The notes: generated from the letters alone by a model not told the origin. A DNA stretch of 64,000 nt from Brachycybe producta (GCA_036925085.1 JAUPFP010000003.1:6202979-6266978), one strand, 5' to 3'. Shown: positions 36,712 to 48,880, counted from the stretch's first letter. Numbers and translations are program-made.

Positions 36712-36822
36712 CCAAAACGTCTCAATATGTATATATACACATATGTATATATGTATGTATACACATATATATATGTGTACAGTATATGTATGTGTACATA
36801 TATACATATTGAGACGTTTTGG
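36712..36822. repeat. TA-rich palindrome
   Basis: Arms CCAAAACGTCTCAATATGTA at 36712 and the complementary TACATATTGAGACGTTTTGG ending at 36822 enclose a (TA/TG)n core. Could be a tiny foldback element or a microsatellite-bearing MITE. Confidence 0.65.
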
Positions 36823-36915
36823 GGTCCACCGCTTTTTGTTAATTTAGCGCCGTTTGTTTCGGGTTTCTAAATTATGTATGCAGCTTGTATTTTGTAGCTT
36901 TTGGGCCACTCGGTA

Positions 36916-38989
36916 CTCATAGGTACTGATTGACCCAGATTCTATTTTAAACTTGACCTTATCATTCTCCCCTCTTATGCTATTGTTCTAAACTTCCACA
37001 TGAGTGGATTTTACTTTTGTTTTTGCCCAATCAGGGGATACTGAGAAAGTGTTCTCAGTATCCTCTTTTTGGGTATAAAAACCCGTGTTTTTGTATGTAA
37101 ATTAAGCATTCTTTTGAAGGACTTTTAAAACAGAGAACCTATGCTCATTCTGGCTAGGTTTCTACATATTTTTGAACATTATTATTTTCAAGTGTTGTGG
37201 AAAACAATCATTTGTGTGATAACCAGCATGGGTTTCTTAGTGGGCGTTCATGTGAAACCCAGCTTATTCTTTTAGTTGATGACCTTCAGAAAATTTTAGA
37301 CAAAGGCAGTCAGATAGATTTGGTTTTTCTTGATCTCTGCAAGGCATTTGACACAGTTTCTCACTCAAAACTAATGACAAAAATTAGTGGGTATGGATTG
37401 GGTGAACAGGTGTATAAATGGGTGCATTCTTTTTTGAGTGATAGGAAACAAAGGGTTGTTGCAGGTGGGTCTGAATCTGACTGGATAAGGGTTACATCAG
37501 GGGTTCCTCAGGGTAGTGTGTTGGGTCCGCTTCTGTTTCTTTTATATATCAATGACCTCAGCAGTCAAGTTAGCAGCAATTGTCGGCTATTTGCAGATGA
37601 TACAATAATTTATCGTGAGGTTACCTCTGACAATGAGTGCCATATTATTGATAGTGACTTGAAAGCAATAGAGGCATGGTGTTCTAAATGGCAACTTCAA
37701 CTTAATAAGGGAAAATGTTGTGTAATGAGGGTAGATAGGGGAAGGAATCCAATAATATTTCCATATAGAATAGGGGCCATTCCACTTAATAACGTAGATT
37801 CTTATAAATATTTGGGGGTAACGATTACAGCTAAGCTTTCTTGGAAGCTGCATGTCGAACAGATTATTTCCAAGTCTATGCAGATGCTTAGATTTAGTCA
37901 ACGCATTCTAAGAAGGTGTCCCAGGGAGGTAAAATGTATAGCATATCAATCATTAGTACATCCCCATCTAGAATACTGCAGCTTCGTGTGGAATCCCCAC
38001 ACTGAAGACTTAGCTCACTCTATAGAAATGGTCCAACGCAGGGCTGCTAGGTTTGTTTGTGGTAAATATGGATATGCCGACAGTGTAACTAAAATGCTTT
38101 CAGAGCTTGGTTGGGATAGTTTACTTGCAAGACGTTCAGATTTTAGTCTTAATATCTTTAATCGAATGGTAGAAGGCTCTTGCCCTAAACCTACTTCAAG
38201 TAAACTTTGCAGGGCATTATATTTGGGTAGTGGTGACCACTCTAACAAAGTTGGAGAGATTTTTGCACGAACAGATTCTTATTACTGGTCATTTGTCCCT
38301 AGGGCGATTCGACAATGGAACTCGCTTGCTGGGGATTTTGTGCAGGAAAAACGTATTTTATGGGAGTCATAATTTTGTTATGTTTTGACAATGCATATAT
38401 TTGCAGCATTAAAAAATATTGAAATTGTTGTTGGGTTTATATCAATAGGGTTTTATATTTTCTGGTTTTGACAATGCATTTTCTATGCTGCACATGGACT
38501 CTTGTCCCTCTGCCATAGGCCTTTATGGCTGCTTGCAGAGTAATTTTTCAAATCAAATTCAAATCAAATCATTTCACATCGTTTTTATATGTGGAATAAA
38601 TCCCCTTATTTAACTTAAACCTACAGTGGTGATTCTAATTATTTTGGAGATTAATTATTTCGCGACTGGGCAATTCATCATTTTGTTGCAGCTCTACACC
38701 ATAAGGATACTCTTAAGTCTACAAACAGGTGCAAACCTGCAAAATTGAGTTCGTAAGCATAGTCACACTATTTTCAAGGATAAATTTATGAACGCAAGTC
38801 TGAGAAGTACAGAGACAAAAGATCCTGAAAACTGTGAGTCTTTAACAGAGACGAGTGAGGGCATTAAATAGATGTTATATTGGTCTAGTCCTCCCGGGCC
38901 GATAGAATTAGTGACCTAGCCAATCACTCTTAAATACGAGTGAAAACTCGCTCGTATCCTTTAAAAAGAGCAGATTCTATCCGTCACAA
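36916..38989 (+). mobile_element. Solo LTR, family L (copy L3), split by a LINE
   Basis: Two pieces, about 36916-37195 and 38578-38989. The left part has GGTACTGATTGACCCAGATTC, then the palindrome GGATACTGAGAA (37036-37047) / TTCTCAGTATCC (37052-37063) and GGGTATAAAAACC as TATA box. The right part has GGAATAAATCCCC, GACAAAAGATCCTG and ATTGGTCTAGTCCTCCCG and ends CCGTCACA. The promoter half is close to the element A LTR (CTCAGTATCCTCTTTTTGGG). No internal region. Confidence 0.7.
37196..38577 (+). mobile_element. CR1/L2-like LINE, 5'-truncated copy 1 (LINE-a)
   Basis: A frame at 37197-38372 (391 codons) covers the reverse transcriptase from ENNHLCDNQHGFLSGRSCET, through DLCKAFDTVSH, GVPQGSVLGPLLFLLYIND and the catalytic FADD, to the thumb and a C-terminal end at KRILWES. 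It is open throughout. The 5' half (endonuclease and RT start) is absent, as usual for incomplete target-primed insertion. The 3' UTR (CCTCTGCCATAGGCCTTTATGG) leads to a CAAATTCAAATCAAAT tail. The order PQGS/FADD and tail type fit the Jockey superfamily; CR1 or L2 is my best guess. Confidence 0.88.
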
Positions 38990-39069
38990 TATATATATGT
39001 ATATATATATATGTGTGTGTGTATATATATATGTATATATATATATGTATATGTGTGTATATATAAATG

Positions 39070-39120
<51 letters not shown>

Positions 39121-39370
39121 GTGTATATATGTGTATATATCTGTGTATATATGTGTATATATCTGTGTATATATGTGTATATACCTGTGTATATATCTAT
39201 GTATATATGTGTATATATCTATGTATATATGTGTATACATCTATGTATATATATATATCTCTATGTATATATATATATATCTCTATGTATATATATATAT
39301 ATCTATGTATATGTATATACATATGTATTTATATATATATATGTATATATATGTATATGTATATATTGTA
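38990..39370. repeat. TATATG/TATATC-type microsatellite
   Basis: About 380 bases of TA with periodic TG, CTG and TC interruptions (GTATATATGTGTATATATCTGT repeated at 22-24 bp spacing). It lies exactly between the end of L3 and the 3' tail of the next LINE. Open frames across it are repeat artefacts. Confidence 0.9.
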
Positions 39371-42215
39371 TTTGACATTGTATTTGAATTTGAATTTGAA
39401 AAATTACTCTGCAAGCAGCCATAAAGGCCTATGGCAGAGGGACAAGAGTCCAAGGGCAGCATAGAAAATGCATTGTCAAAACCAGAAAATATAAAACCCT
39501 ATTGATATAAACCCAACAACAATTTCAATATTTTTTAATGCTGCAAATATATGCATTGTCAAAACAAAACAAAATTATGACTCCCATAAAATACGTTTTT
39601 CCTGCACAAAATCCCCAGCAAGCGAGTTCCATTGTCGAATCGCCCTAAGGACAAATGACCAGTAATAAGAATCTGTTCGTGCAAAAATCTCTCCAACTTT
39701 GTTAGAGTGGTCACCCCTACCCAAATATAATGCCCTGCAAAGTTTACTTGAAGTAGGTTTAGGGCAAGAGCCTTCTAGCATTCGATTAAAGATATTAAGA
39801 CTAAAATCTGAACGTCTTGCAAGTAAACTATCCCAACCAAGCTCTGAAAGCATTTTAGTTACACTGTCGGCATATCCATATTTACCACAAACAAACCTAG
39901 CTACCCTGTGTTGAACCATTTCTATAGAGTGAGCTAAGTCTTCATTGTGGGGATTCCACACGGAGCTGCAGTATTCTATATGGGGATGTACTAATGATTG
40001 ATATGCTATACATTTTACCTCCCTGAGACACCTTCTTAGAACGCGTTGACTAAACCTAAGCATCTGCATAGACTTGGAAATAATCTGTTCGACATGCAGC
40101 TTCCAAGAAAGTTTAGCTGTAATCGTTACCCCCAAATATTTATAAGAATCTACGTTATTAAGTGGAATGGCCCATATTCTATATGGAAATATTATTGGAT
40201 TCCTTCTCCTAGCTACCCTCATTACACAACATTTTCCCTTATTAAGTTGAAGTTGCCATTTAGAACACCATGCCTCTATTGCTTTCAAGTCACTATCAAT
40301 AATATGGCAATCATTGTCAGAGGTAACCTCACAATAAATTATTGTATCAAGTGCAAATAGCCGGCAATTGCTGCTAACTTGACTGCTGAGGTCATTGATA
40401 TATAAAAGAAACAGAAACAGACCCAACACACTACCCTGAGGAACACCTGATGTAACCCCTATCCAGTGAGATTCAGACCCACCTGCAACAACCCTTTGTT
40501 TCCTATCACTCAAAAAAGAATGCACCCATTTATACACCTGTTCACCCAATCCATACCCACTAATTTTTGTCATTAGTTTTGAGTGAGAAACTGTGTCAAA
40601 TGCCTTGCAGAGATCAAGAAAAACCAAATCTATCTGACCGCCTTTGTCTAAAATTTTCTGAAGGTCATCAACTAAAAGAATAAGCTGGGTTTCACATGAA
40701 TGCCCCCTAAGAAACCCATGCTGGTTATCACACAAAAGATTGTTTTCCATAAGAAAATTCATTGAGGAGGAATATATAAAATGTTCAAGAACCTTGCAAA
40801 CTATCAAGGTTAAAGACACAGGTCCATAATTAGTTACCTGAGACTTGTCTCCTGATTTAAAAATTGGACTAACATTAGCTAATTTCCACATATCTGGTAC
40901 AATACCTACATCTAAACTCTGTTGAAAAATTAACTGAAGGTATGGACCCAACTCTTGTGCAAGATTTTTTAAAAGGATAGCATACATCCCATCTGGACCA
41001 CAGGTTTTATTTGAGTCTAATTTTAGAAGTTGCTTGACTATCCCATCTGCAGTTATTACAATTTGATCCATACAAAGAGATGTTGAAGGAAAACCCTGAT
41101 GTGGTATGCCATCATCAATTGTGAAGACCTTCTTGTATTGTTCATTTAATAAGGTAGCTTTCCCTACTGGATCTGAAACAAGCTTCCCATTTGTGTCAAC
41201 CAGAGAAGGAATTGATGTAACGCCAAAATAGTTTTGGGTCCGTTTTTAACCATTCTCCAAGCATTTCTGTTTTAAAATTATTGTGAGCTAAGAAGATTTC
41301 CCGTTTCGCTGCTGTGCGTGCAATACGGAATTCATTGCAATTCACTAATTTTGGGTGATTTCTAGCCCTATTCCTCCATAAGCGTTACTTACGAAGAGCC
41401 CTTTTAACTTTGCTAGTGTACCATACTGGTGTGGCACAGTCTCTAACTACCTTGGTTGGAATAAAGGAGGAAGACCCACTTAAAATTAAACTATGAAATC
41501 GTGACCAATTCAAATTCACATTTTGAGGATGAAAACATTCTTTAAATTTATGAAAATTATCTATCAAATGTGACTTAAAACCATCCCAATTACATTTGTT
41601 AAAAAGAAACACTACTCTTTTAACCTCAGAAAATTTTTCCACACATGCATTAACATCACATAAGACAATCTGATGATCACTAATTCCCCCTGATACCCTA
41701 ACATTGGATAATAACTCCGGACTATTAGTCAGTACTACATCAAAAATTTTGTCATTTCTGGTTGGTTTAGTTACAACCTGTTCCATAGAATAAGTATTCA
41801 TACTATCTAAAAATGAAACTGCTAATGGCTTGTCACTGCCACTGATCACCGTATGCATTTCCCAGTTGATGTTTGGAAAATTTACATCACCTCCTAAAAT
41901 AATCATTGGGCTATGGTATTTACGATGAAGAGTGTCCAAAGAAGTTCTTACACTAGTGACATCTGCTATGGAGGATCCCGGTGGCCGATAGAAAGAATAT
42001 AAAAACACCTTTTTACCATTCTTTAGCCTTAAACTACAACATACTATTTCACAGTCTGTTTCAAAACTTGTTTCCCTGCAACTATGAAATATTTGTGAAA
42101 TAGCTATGAAAACCCCACCCCCAGAACGACCAACCCTGTCTCTACGGTACACTGTGAAACCATCTGGAAATATTTCCCCATTATTAACAGTATCATCAAG
42201 CCATGACTCTGTACC
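39371..42215 (-). mobile_element. CR1/L2-like LINE, copy 2 (LINE-a), nearly two thirds of ORF2
   Basis: Minus strand. The 3' tail is at 39371-39410 and the RT frame at 39575-41071 (498 codons: KTCGPDGMYAILL, LCKAFDTVSH, a catalytic FALDT where copy 1 has FADDT, ending KRILWES). Further 5', an endonuclease-C-terminal frame at 41385-42152 reads GGDVNFPNINWE and ISDHQIVL, typical of AP-type endonuclease domains. Between the two frames (about 41072-41384) the frame is broken by stops and shifts. The 5' end stops near 42215 against another LINE fragment. RT and 3' end are nearly the same as copy 1. Confidence 0.88.
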
Positions 42216-42234
42216 ATGACTCTGTACCTGTATG

Positions 42235-43015
42235 TCTTGGATGAATAGTGCTAACTGTGTATCACATGATCTACCTTTTTAAAAACCATGCTGGTTTTCA
42301 TGAATTAATTTATGGGTTTTTAAATGCTTGATTGTATTAGAATAAATTATATGCTCGAGAGTCTTACATACAATGGAGGTTAGAGAAATGGGTCTAAAGT
42401 TCTTTGGACAATGTTTATCTCCTGTTTTAAAAATTGGGCAGATATTTGCTTGCCTCCATGCCATAGGCAGTATGCCGCTATCAAGAGAATCTTGAAAAAG
42501 TTTACTTAAAAAAGGGCTAACTTCTGCGGCCATCTCCTTTAGCAAACGTGGCGAAATTTCATCTGGACCAGCAGATTTATTAACATCTAGATTATAAAGC
42601 AAGTTTTGTAATCCAGTGGAGTTTATAATTATGTGAAGCATGACATGAGATAAGGTGCCAAGTTGAGGTTCTGCATAACCATTATCAGCATTAAAGACAC
42701 TTTGGAAATAGTCATTAAGTGTGTTTGCAATAATCTGCTTGTTTGTACAGACATCACCAAGTGGGGTTATAATTGAAGTTATATTATTTGAAATTTTGTT
42801 GATTTTACATATTTCCAGAACAACTTGGAATTTTTATGGAGTGATACCCCTAAGACATTATTAGTAAAGTTCAAGTGTTCCTTTTTAAGCAAATTTTTCA
42901 CAAGACGTTGCTGGGAATTAAATTGCAATTTAATAGTGTCCTCCATGTTCATCTTCATTTTCGATCTAAATTTGCGTTGTTTACGAAGAGCGCGGCATAT
43001 CTCAGTATAGAGTGT
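42235..43015 (-). mobile_element. LINE fragment of a second, related family (LINE-b)
   Basis: Minus strand. It reads a linker (ALRKQRKFRSKMKMNMEDTI, LFWKYVKSTK) at the high end, then RT start NLDVNKSAGPDEISPRLLKE, AWRQANICPIFKTGDK, NFRPISLTSIVCKTLEHIIY and HENQHGF (42279-42641), and ends about 42235 abutting LINE-a. The linker and RT frames are separated by a shift. It is an internal piece without endonuclease or 3' end. Same domain order as LINE-a but only moderately similar in sequence. Confidence 0.8.
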
Positions 43016-43074
43016 ATATACATGTATATATATACTAGTGGGGTAACCCGTCATAAATGTAATATATAATATAT

Positions 43075-43076
43075 GC

Positions 43077-43130
<54 letters not shown>

Positions 43131-43190
43131 GTATATATATATATATACGTATATATATATACATATATACATGTATATATATACATATCT
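43075..43190. repeat. (TA)n microsatellite
   Basis: TA run of about 55 bases followed by TATACGTATATA and TATACATGTA variants, immediately right of LINE-b. Confidence 0.9.
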
Positions 43191-43244
43191 ATGTATATAC
43201 ATTTACATACTAATACGAAATATACTAATTCAAAAAGACATTAC

Positions 43245-43379
43245 CTTCCATTCAACTCTTATGTTTTGCAACAGATCCTGCAAGTCATCTAAAGAGTATT
43301 TTGTTGTGCCTGTGCTGTACGATGAATTCAAGACACGCTGATCACTCAGTGAATATGCTGAACGAGATTGGCCAAGTTC
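43245..43379 (-). CDS. AGL: AGL exon (3rd in transcript order)
   Basis: 135 bases, 45 whole codons. The minus strand reads [18 protein letters not shown], then [20 protein letters not shown] and K, matching AGL LGLSRSCYSLADQLELN and RKYTWNDVGQLVEKLKKEW (vertebrate, from memory). The acceptor CTTTCACAAAG is preceded by a T-rich tract and the donor is AAG|GTAATG; both ends are in phase 0, agreeing with the exons at 46111-46306 and 13600-13818. It has no ATG, so it was found by motif. It belongs to the N-terminal part of the transferase barrel. The 29.4-kb intron after it holds elements A, B and the LINE pair. Confidence 0.94.
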
Positions 43380-44700
43380 CTTTGTGAAAGAAAAAAACAA
43401 TGAACTATGACAATCAAAACTTCATCAATACCAATAAGAATTAATACATTTGGCAAAGTTCATAATTAATTGGTTCAAATAATTATAACTTATCAGTAGG
43501 TTTATGTTTTTCGTGGTAAATTATATGAAAAATTTGTGGTTTTCAAATTCAAAATTCAGCAAAAAAAAATTTTTTTTATTACTTTACCAAATTCTTACAG
43601 TACAACCCAATGGAACAAGTTTCAGACTTGTCCCATTTCGAGTTTCCATTCCACAAAGAAGTTTGTGGAATAAAAATCACCACATCTCATGGCTAAGATG
43701 TTCCCTCTTCTCCGAGATTCACAACTTTACACTTCCACAACAAAATCTTAACTCCCCCAAAGCTTAGATGTTTTTGGTAGTTATTCTGTTTGAAGACTGA
43801 TTTTTTCTGGATTCTAATTGGTTAATTTTCAATTTTGATTGGCATATTCTATTTGGCCAATCAACAATGACCCATGTTTACTAATTTAGGAATGTGCCCT
43901 TTTCTATGTTTGTAACCCTTAAATCGTAATTTTGTCAATTTTCTATTACTTATTAGATTTTTGTGTCCTCTGCTGCCAGGTTTTTTGAATGAAATGTTTT
44001 AAAAAGATGAGGTATTTGCCTTTTGTGGTTGTAACTTTTTATAACTTATTGTTCCATTGTTGTTTGGAATGTGTCTTTATTTGACTTCTCTTTGACCTAT
44101 ATTAAATGTGTTGCCATATTTTATGTTTTATTGTCCAGATGTTCATTACTGGGTGTTTTAAATTATGATATCCCTTACTAGGTGTAATTAATTTGGGTGT
44201 AATTTTATTTCCTAATTATTTCTATGTTAGGTGTCTTTGTTTATGTCCTGTTGACACCTAACAAACGTCAAGAATCGTGTTATGCGACTTCATAGCCACA
44301 TTAAACTGCACATAGTAGAGCATAGACTGAAGCAATTGTTCCAAAGAGTGAAAAGTGCCACTGACAAATTAGTGGAAACTGCCGTTTACGAATGAGGAAA
44401 TCAAAAGTGTCATTTACAAATATGGTTCACTTTGCTAAACAGTAGAGAAATCAATACATCTCATCATATTGCAAAATGACCTTGAAATGACCAATTAGTA
44501 TTCAGAATTCAGGCATTGACCGAAGCATTTACAGCAGAAAAATAAACACATTCGTTTCTTTCATAGAGTAGATGTTTTGTGAAATTATTTATACATAAAG
44601 GTACATTGAAAACAATGTGTTTCTTTCGAGGTCACCAGTCATCCCTTTCGCCGATGCTCTACTATATCTGTACTGCAACACTGTATTTCGCCATTCCTGT
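43380..44700. other. AGL intron, nothing firmly recognised
   Basis: 1.3 kb of AT-rich intron without coding match. A stretch near 43790-43870 (CTAATTGGTTAATTTTCAATTTTGATTGG) and a T/G-rich part up to 44270 recall the sequence style of element A's LTR and 3' region, but no alignable block was found. Confidence 0.45.
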
Positions 44701-44784
44701 ATTACCATAGGTTTGGGGTCCCTCGTACACCAAGTGCTGCATTTCCGCCCCTTTCATTAACCTCTAAAACCCCAAAGTATACAG

Positions 44785-44940
44785 TGTCACATCCTGACTC
44801 CAGTATCAGTGAGGTACACCCATGCCCCAGAGACTCTTGGGCATGGGTGTACCTGTGTAGGTGCACACAGGCCCTAGGTACACCCATGCCCCAGAGACTC
44901 TTGGGCATGGGTGTACCTGTGTAGGCCCGTTTCTCGATTG
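44785..44940. repeat. Tandemly duplicated perfect hairpin
   Basis: The hairpin GGTACACCCATGCCC - 11-base loop - GGGCATGGGTGTACC occurs at 44813-44853 and again at 44877-44917 as part of a 64-bp direct duplication. Arms are 15 bp and perfect in both. The stretch begins with TGTCACATCCTGACTCC, like a piece near 14415, and may be part of an unrecognised LTR family. Confidence 0.75.
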
Positions 44941-45059
44941 ATTCGGGTCCATTTTCCGATATTGTAACTATGAAATAACTCATTCAATGGTCCGGTGGCT
45001 AAGTAACGCCACATTCATAACTTCTCTGTTTAACGTAATTTCAAGGCTTGTGTGCATTA

Positions 45060-45320
45060 AATATGTAAATGATTAAATACCCTCAAAGAGGATTCTGAAA
45101 GAACTTTTCAGAATTGACATAATGGGTCAGTTTATAAAACACGGACCAACTGAACTAATCAACTGATTGACCAGTGGTCACCAAAAATATTATTTATGAT
45201 TCATCTCGAACTTAAAACATACGGCAAAAAAATGTAACCGCCATTGACTTAATGTTACTGCTTATCAGAAAGATCCGTTTATGTTTAGGGGTGAGACTGG
45301 GAGGAAAGGGTCCAGGACCT
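45060..45320 (-). mobile_element. Fragment of an A/L-type LTR, old
   Basis: Antisense match to the LTR of element A: TTGACCAGTGGTCACCAAAA, CCATTGACTTAATG, TACTGCTTATCAG, GGGGTGAGACTGGGAGG. Upstream of a TATA-like ATTTAAT in its sense lies the palindrome ATTCTGAAA (45092-45100) / TTTCAGAAT (45106-45114), a third sequence version of the promoter hairpin. Both ends fade out; old and partial. Confidence 0.65.
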
Positions 45321-46110
45321 GGTAAGGCGCAAACTAAATAAGGATGTCGACAACACTAAAAAACGCACCAGGATTGCCGCTGCACCAATCGTTTGATTAC
45401 GACAATTTTATCATGCCACTATGTCACTAAATCTCGCCAGAGTTGCGGTACATAAATAGCCTCCACCTTTCAAAACAACTGAAGACATTCAGAGCATTCT
45501 ATCAATTTTTGTTTGGTTTTGTTTGAATTTTATTGCTTTGCAGGAACTATATTTTGTATTTTTGACTATGTCTTATGTTACCAATATTCTAATTTGCAAA
45601 GCATTAAATTCCCCCGTGTCAAACCCTAAAAGATTGCTTACGGCCGAATCAAAAGTCGAAGCCAAGATTGAACAACAATAAAAATTACATTAAATATAAA
45701 CAAAATGCACCGCACACACACTAATTTTTTAAATCGAAACACGGATTGAGATCGAAATTCATGTGGCAACCATGTTAAACAATTGATTTTAGCGCTGGTT
45801 ATTCTGTATTTCAGAAGAGCAACACTAAAGAAAAATTGAAAGTGTGTTAGAAAGGGATAATAAGGGATAATAGCAGAATCAAATAATAGTATTTTCAAAA
45901 TGAAATTTGTATGAAAACAAATTTAAAATATCGTCTGCTTACAGATGGGTCATTTTTAAACTTATATCTCATGAAAATACCATTAAATAACTGAGCCTAT
46001 CTTTCTAGTTTCTAAAACACTTTTTCGTTTTTGCTCATAAAAGGCAAACATATAACCAGAGTTTCAAGGGCGTTTACACTTTAAAATCAGCTTAATGATG
46101 ATTCACTTAC
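45321..46110. other. AGL intron, nothing recognised
   Basis: About 790 bases of AT-rich intron between the LTR fragment and the AGL exon. No coding match on either strand and no repeat structure noticed. Confidence 0.5.
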
Positions 46111-46306
46111 TTGAACAGGTGTAAAGTGAATCATGTTATATCCAGATTCCCGAGCTACAGCCAATCGTGTCTTCCACTTATCAAAAGTTCCAAGATACTT
46201 AGTGATGTATGTTTGACACATGATGCAATCCAGTGGCAACTGTTCGTCATTCTTTCCATAAGTGAGAATTGGATCAACGACAAAGTAACCGCAACCATTA
46301 ATAATA
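46111..46306 (-). CDS. AGL: AGL exon (2nd in transcript order)
   Basis: 196 bases: one base, 65 codons. The minus strand reads [14 protein letters not shown], then [17 protein letters not shown], then [15 protein letters not shown], matching AGL GGGYIVVDPILRVG, LPLDCVTLQTFLAKCLG and [15 protein letters not shown] (vertebrate, from memory). The acceptor TTTTATTTAG and donor CAA|GTAAGT are good; entry completes a Ser codon begun in the exon at 49937-50162 and exit is in phase 0. This is the start of the transferase barrel, where the family's [11 protein letters not shown] block lies. The upstream ATG in this frame is intronic and not a start. Confidence 0.97.
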
Positions 46307-46597
46307 CTAAATAAAAGAACATAAATACTAGAGTTGAAAGACGGCAATTGCAGCATAATAATGACAAATGTCGTGTCATGAGATTTTCTAGAAGCAGGGT
46401 CCATGACTTTTTCCGTCAATTTGACCGTGTGCAGATAGCAGCATAGGGATATATACAATTGCTTTTGTTTTCAGAGTTTTCATTATACTATAGGCAGCAA
46501 GAGTTCCATTTGGTAGAATTTTTGTGGGGAATATTTTTTCAGTTTTTTCATTGATCTCTAGCAAGGCCTTAAAAGTATTTTCATGATGATTATTTGA
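46307..46597. other. AGL intron, nothing recognised
   Basis: About 290 bases of AT-rich intron up to the tail of the next LINE; no gene or repeat recognised. Confidence 0.5.
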
Positions 46598-47612
46598 TTT
46601 GGTTTGATTTGAAAAATTACTCTGCAAGCAGCCATAAAGGCCTATGGCAGAGGGACAAGAGTCCAAGTGCAGCATAGAGAATGCATTGTCAAAACCAGCA
46701 AATATAAAACCCCATTGATATAAACCCAACAACAATTTTAATGTTTTTTTTATTATTTTGCAAATATATGCATTGTCAAAACAAAACAAAATTATGACTC
46801 CCATAAAATACGTTTTCCCTGCACAAGATCCCCAGCAAGTGAGTTCCAATGTCGAATCGCCCTAGGAACAAATGACCAGTAATAAGAATCTGTTTGTGCA
46901 AAAATCTCTCCAACCTTGTTAGAGTGGTCACCCCTACCCAAATATAATGCCTTGCAAAGTTTACTTGAAGTAGGTTTAGGGCAAGAGCCTTCTAGCATTC
47001 GATTAAAGATATTAAGACTAAAATCTGAACGTCTGGCAAGTAAACTATCCCAACCAAGCTCTGAAAGCATTTCAGTTACACTGTCAGCATATCCATATTT
47101 ACCACAAACAAACCTAGCTACCCTGTGTTGAACCATTTCTATGGAGTGAGCTAAGTCTGCAGTGTGGGGATTCCACACTGAGCTGCAGTATTCTATATGG
47201 GGACGTACTAATGATTGATATGCTATACATTTTACCTCCTTAGAACGCGTTGACTAAACCTTAGCATCTGCATCGGCTTGGAAATAATCTGTTCGACATG
47301 CAGCTTCCAAGAAAGTTTAGCTGTAATCCTTACCCCGAAATATTTATAAGAATCTACGTTATTAAGTGGAATGGCCCCTATTCCATATGGAAATATTACT
47401 GGATTCCTTCCCCTAGCTACCCTCATTACACAAAATTTTTCCTTATTAAGTTGAAGTTGCCATTTAGAACACCATGCCTCTATTGCTTTCAAGTCACTAT
47501 CAATAATATGGCAATCATTGTCAGAGGTAACCTCACGATAAATTATTGTATCATATGCAAATAGCCGGCAATTGCTGCTAACTTGACGGCTGAGGTCATT
47601 GATATATAAATT
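46598..47612 (-). mobile_element. CR1/L2-like LINE, copy 3 (LINE-a), 5'-truncated
   Basis: Minus strand. It has the 3' end CTTTATGGCTGCTTGCAGAG and a TTTGATTTG-type tail at 46598. C-terminal RT frames at 46792-47178 (HSIEMVQHRVARFVCGKYGY..KRILWES) and 47232-47492 (EAWCSKWQLQLNKEKFCVMR) are separated by a small deletion and frameshift near 47230. It stops near 47612 within the RT, just after LLAITA-type FADD DNA (CGATAAATTATTG). Closely similar to copies 1 and 2, so inserted recently. Confidence 0.85.
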
Positions 47613-47671
47613 TACTTCAAAATAAACTTATGACAGGTTGAAGAAGTCAAAAATGTGATGCAAAAAAGTTT

Positions 47672-48880
47672 AATATTCAGTTCAATTCAATCAAGTGCAC
47701 CTGCAATCAGCTCGAAAGCCATGTGGCAGGGGGAGAAACAATTCCCAATCATAAGTCGTTGTCACTGAGATGCAAAATTTGAGTTGCTTTGCTTACTGCT
47801 TTTGTTATATGTTCCTTCCAAAAGAAGTCTTTGGGTAAGGTTAAACCAAGATATTTAAAGGTATCCACATGATCCAACAGATTATCTACTAATACATAAT
47901 CTGCCTTATTTGGATTATACTTCTAGGAGACGTGCATAACTTTGCATTTACTGTAGTTCAGCTGTAGATGCCATTGAGACCACCAATCTGTTATTAGATT
48001 ATTAATTTCAACATCTTTATTACTTTTAATTTCTCTATAAATAACAGCACCATCAGCAAACAGATAGATTGAGCTGCTAATATCCTTTGGTAGGTCGTTT
48101 ATAAACAGTAAAAAAAGAAGGAAACCACGAATGCAACCTTGAGGAATGATAGATGTTACATTAATCCAGTCTGAATCAATACCATCAATTTGAACATGCT
48201 GCTGTCTACTAGAGAGAAAAGATGATACGCATGTGACTACTTTATAGTTGATATTAAAAGATTTCAACTTGCTTATCTGCAGCGAGTGTTTTACCATATC
48301 AAACGCCTTTGCAAAGTCTAAAAATATTAAATCAAATTCAGATTGAGTATCCAGCTTTGACTGGATGTCTTGTACAAATAATGCTAACTGGGTGTCACAT
48401 GATCAACCTTTTCTAAAGCCATGTTGATTTTCAATGATTAGCTTATAGCTAATTAAGTGCTTCATCATGCAAGAGTAGATTATATGTTCCAGAAATTTAC
48501 AAACTGTTGCTGTTATTGATATGGGTCTGTAATTAAATGCCAGAACTTTGTGACCATATTTATAAATGGGACAAATATTTGTCTGCTTCCAGGCTTGTGG
48601 CAATACTCCACTAGTTAGGGAAGTTTGGAAAAGAATACTTAGGAATGGACTGACTTCTGTGGCCAATTCTTTTAATAACCTAGGTGGAATTTCATCTGGA
48701 CCTGATGACTTGTTGACATCCAGGTTGCAAAACAGCTTCTGCACCACACTGGGGTGTATTACTATTTTTGGCAAACTTGCACTTAAAAAATTCACGCGAT
48801 GGTTATAATTGCCATTATCATTGTGACCATTTAAAAAAACAAACTTTCCAGCACAACTGTGGATGCTGGAATGCTTAGTA
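47672..48880 (-). mobile_element. LINE-b fragment, RT region with 3' end
   Basis: Minus strand. RT frames at 48403-48795 (NLDVNKSSGPDEIPPRLLKE, FNYRPISITATVCKFLEHII, IENQHGFRKG) and 47923-48297 (SDWINVTSIIPQGC, YLFADGAVIYRE) are broken between and within. FADG replaces the catalytic FADD. The 3' part (CCATGTGGCAGGGGGAGAAAC) recalls the CCTCTGCCA 3' UTR motif of LINE-a. Older than the LINE-a copies. Related to the fragment at 42235-43015 (AxxVSPFLSxLFQ, QHGF). Confidence 0.8.

Noticed and set aside
38940-39464. Tyr/Ile-rich frames on both strands
   Set aside because: Translations of a TATATG microsatellite.
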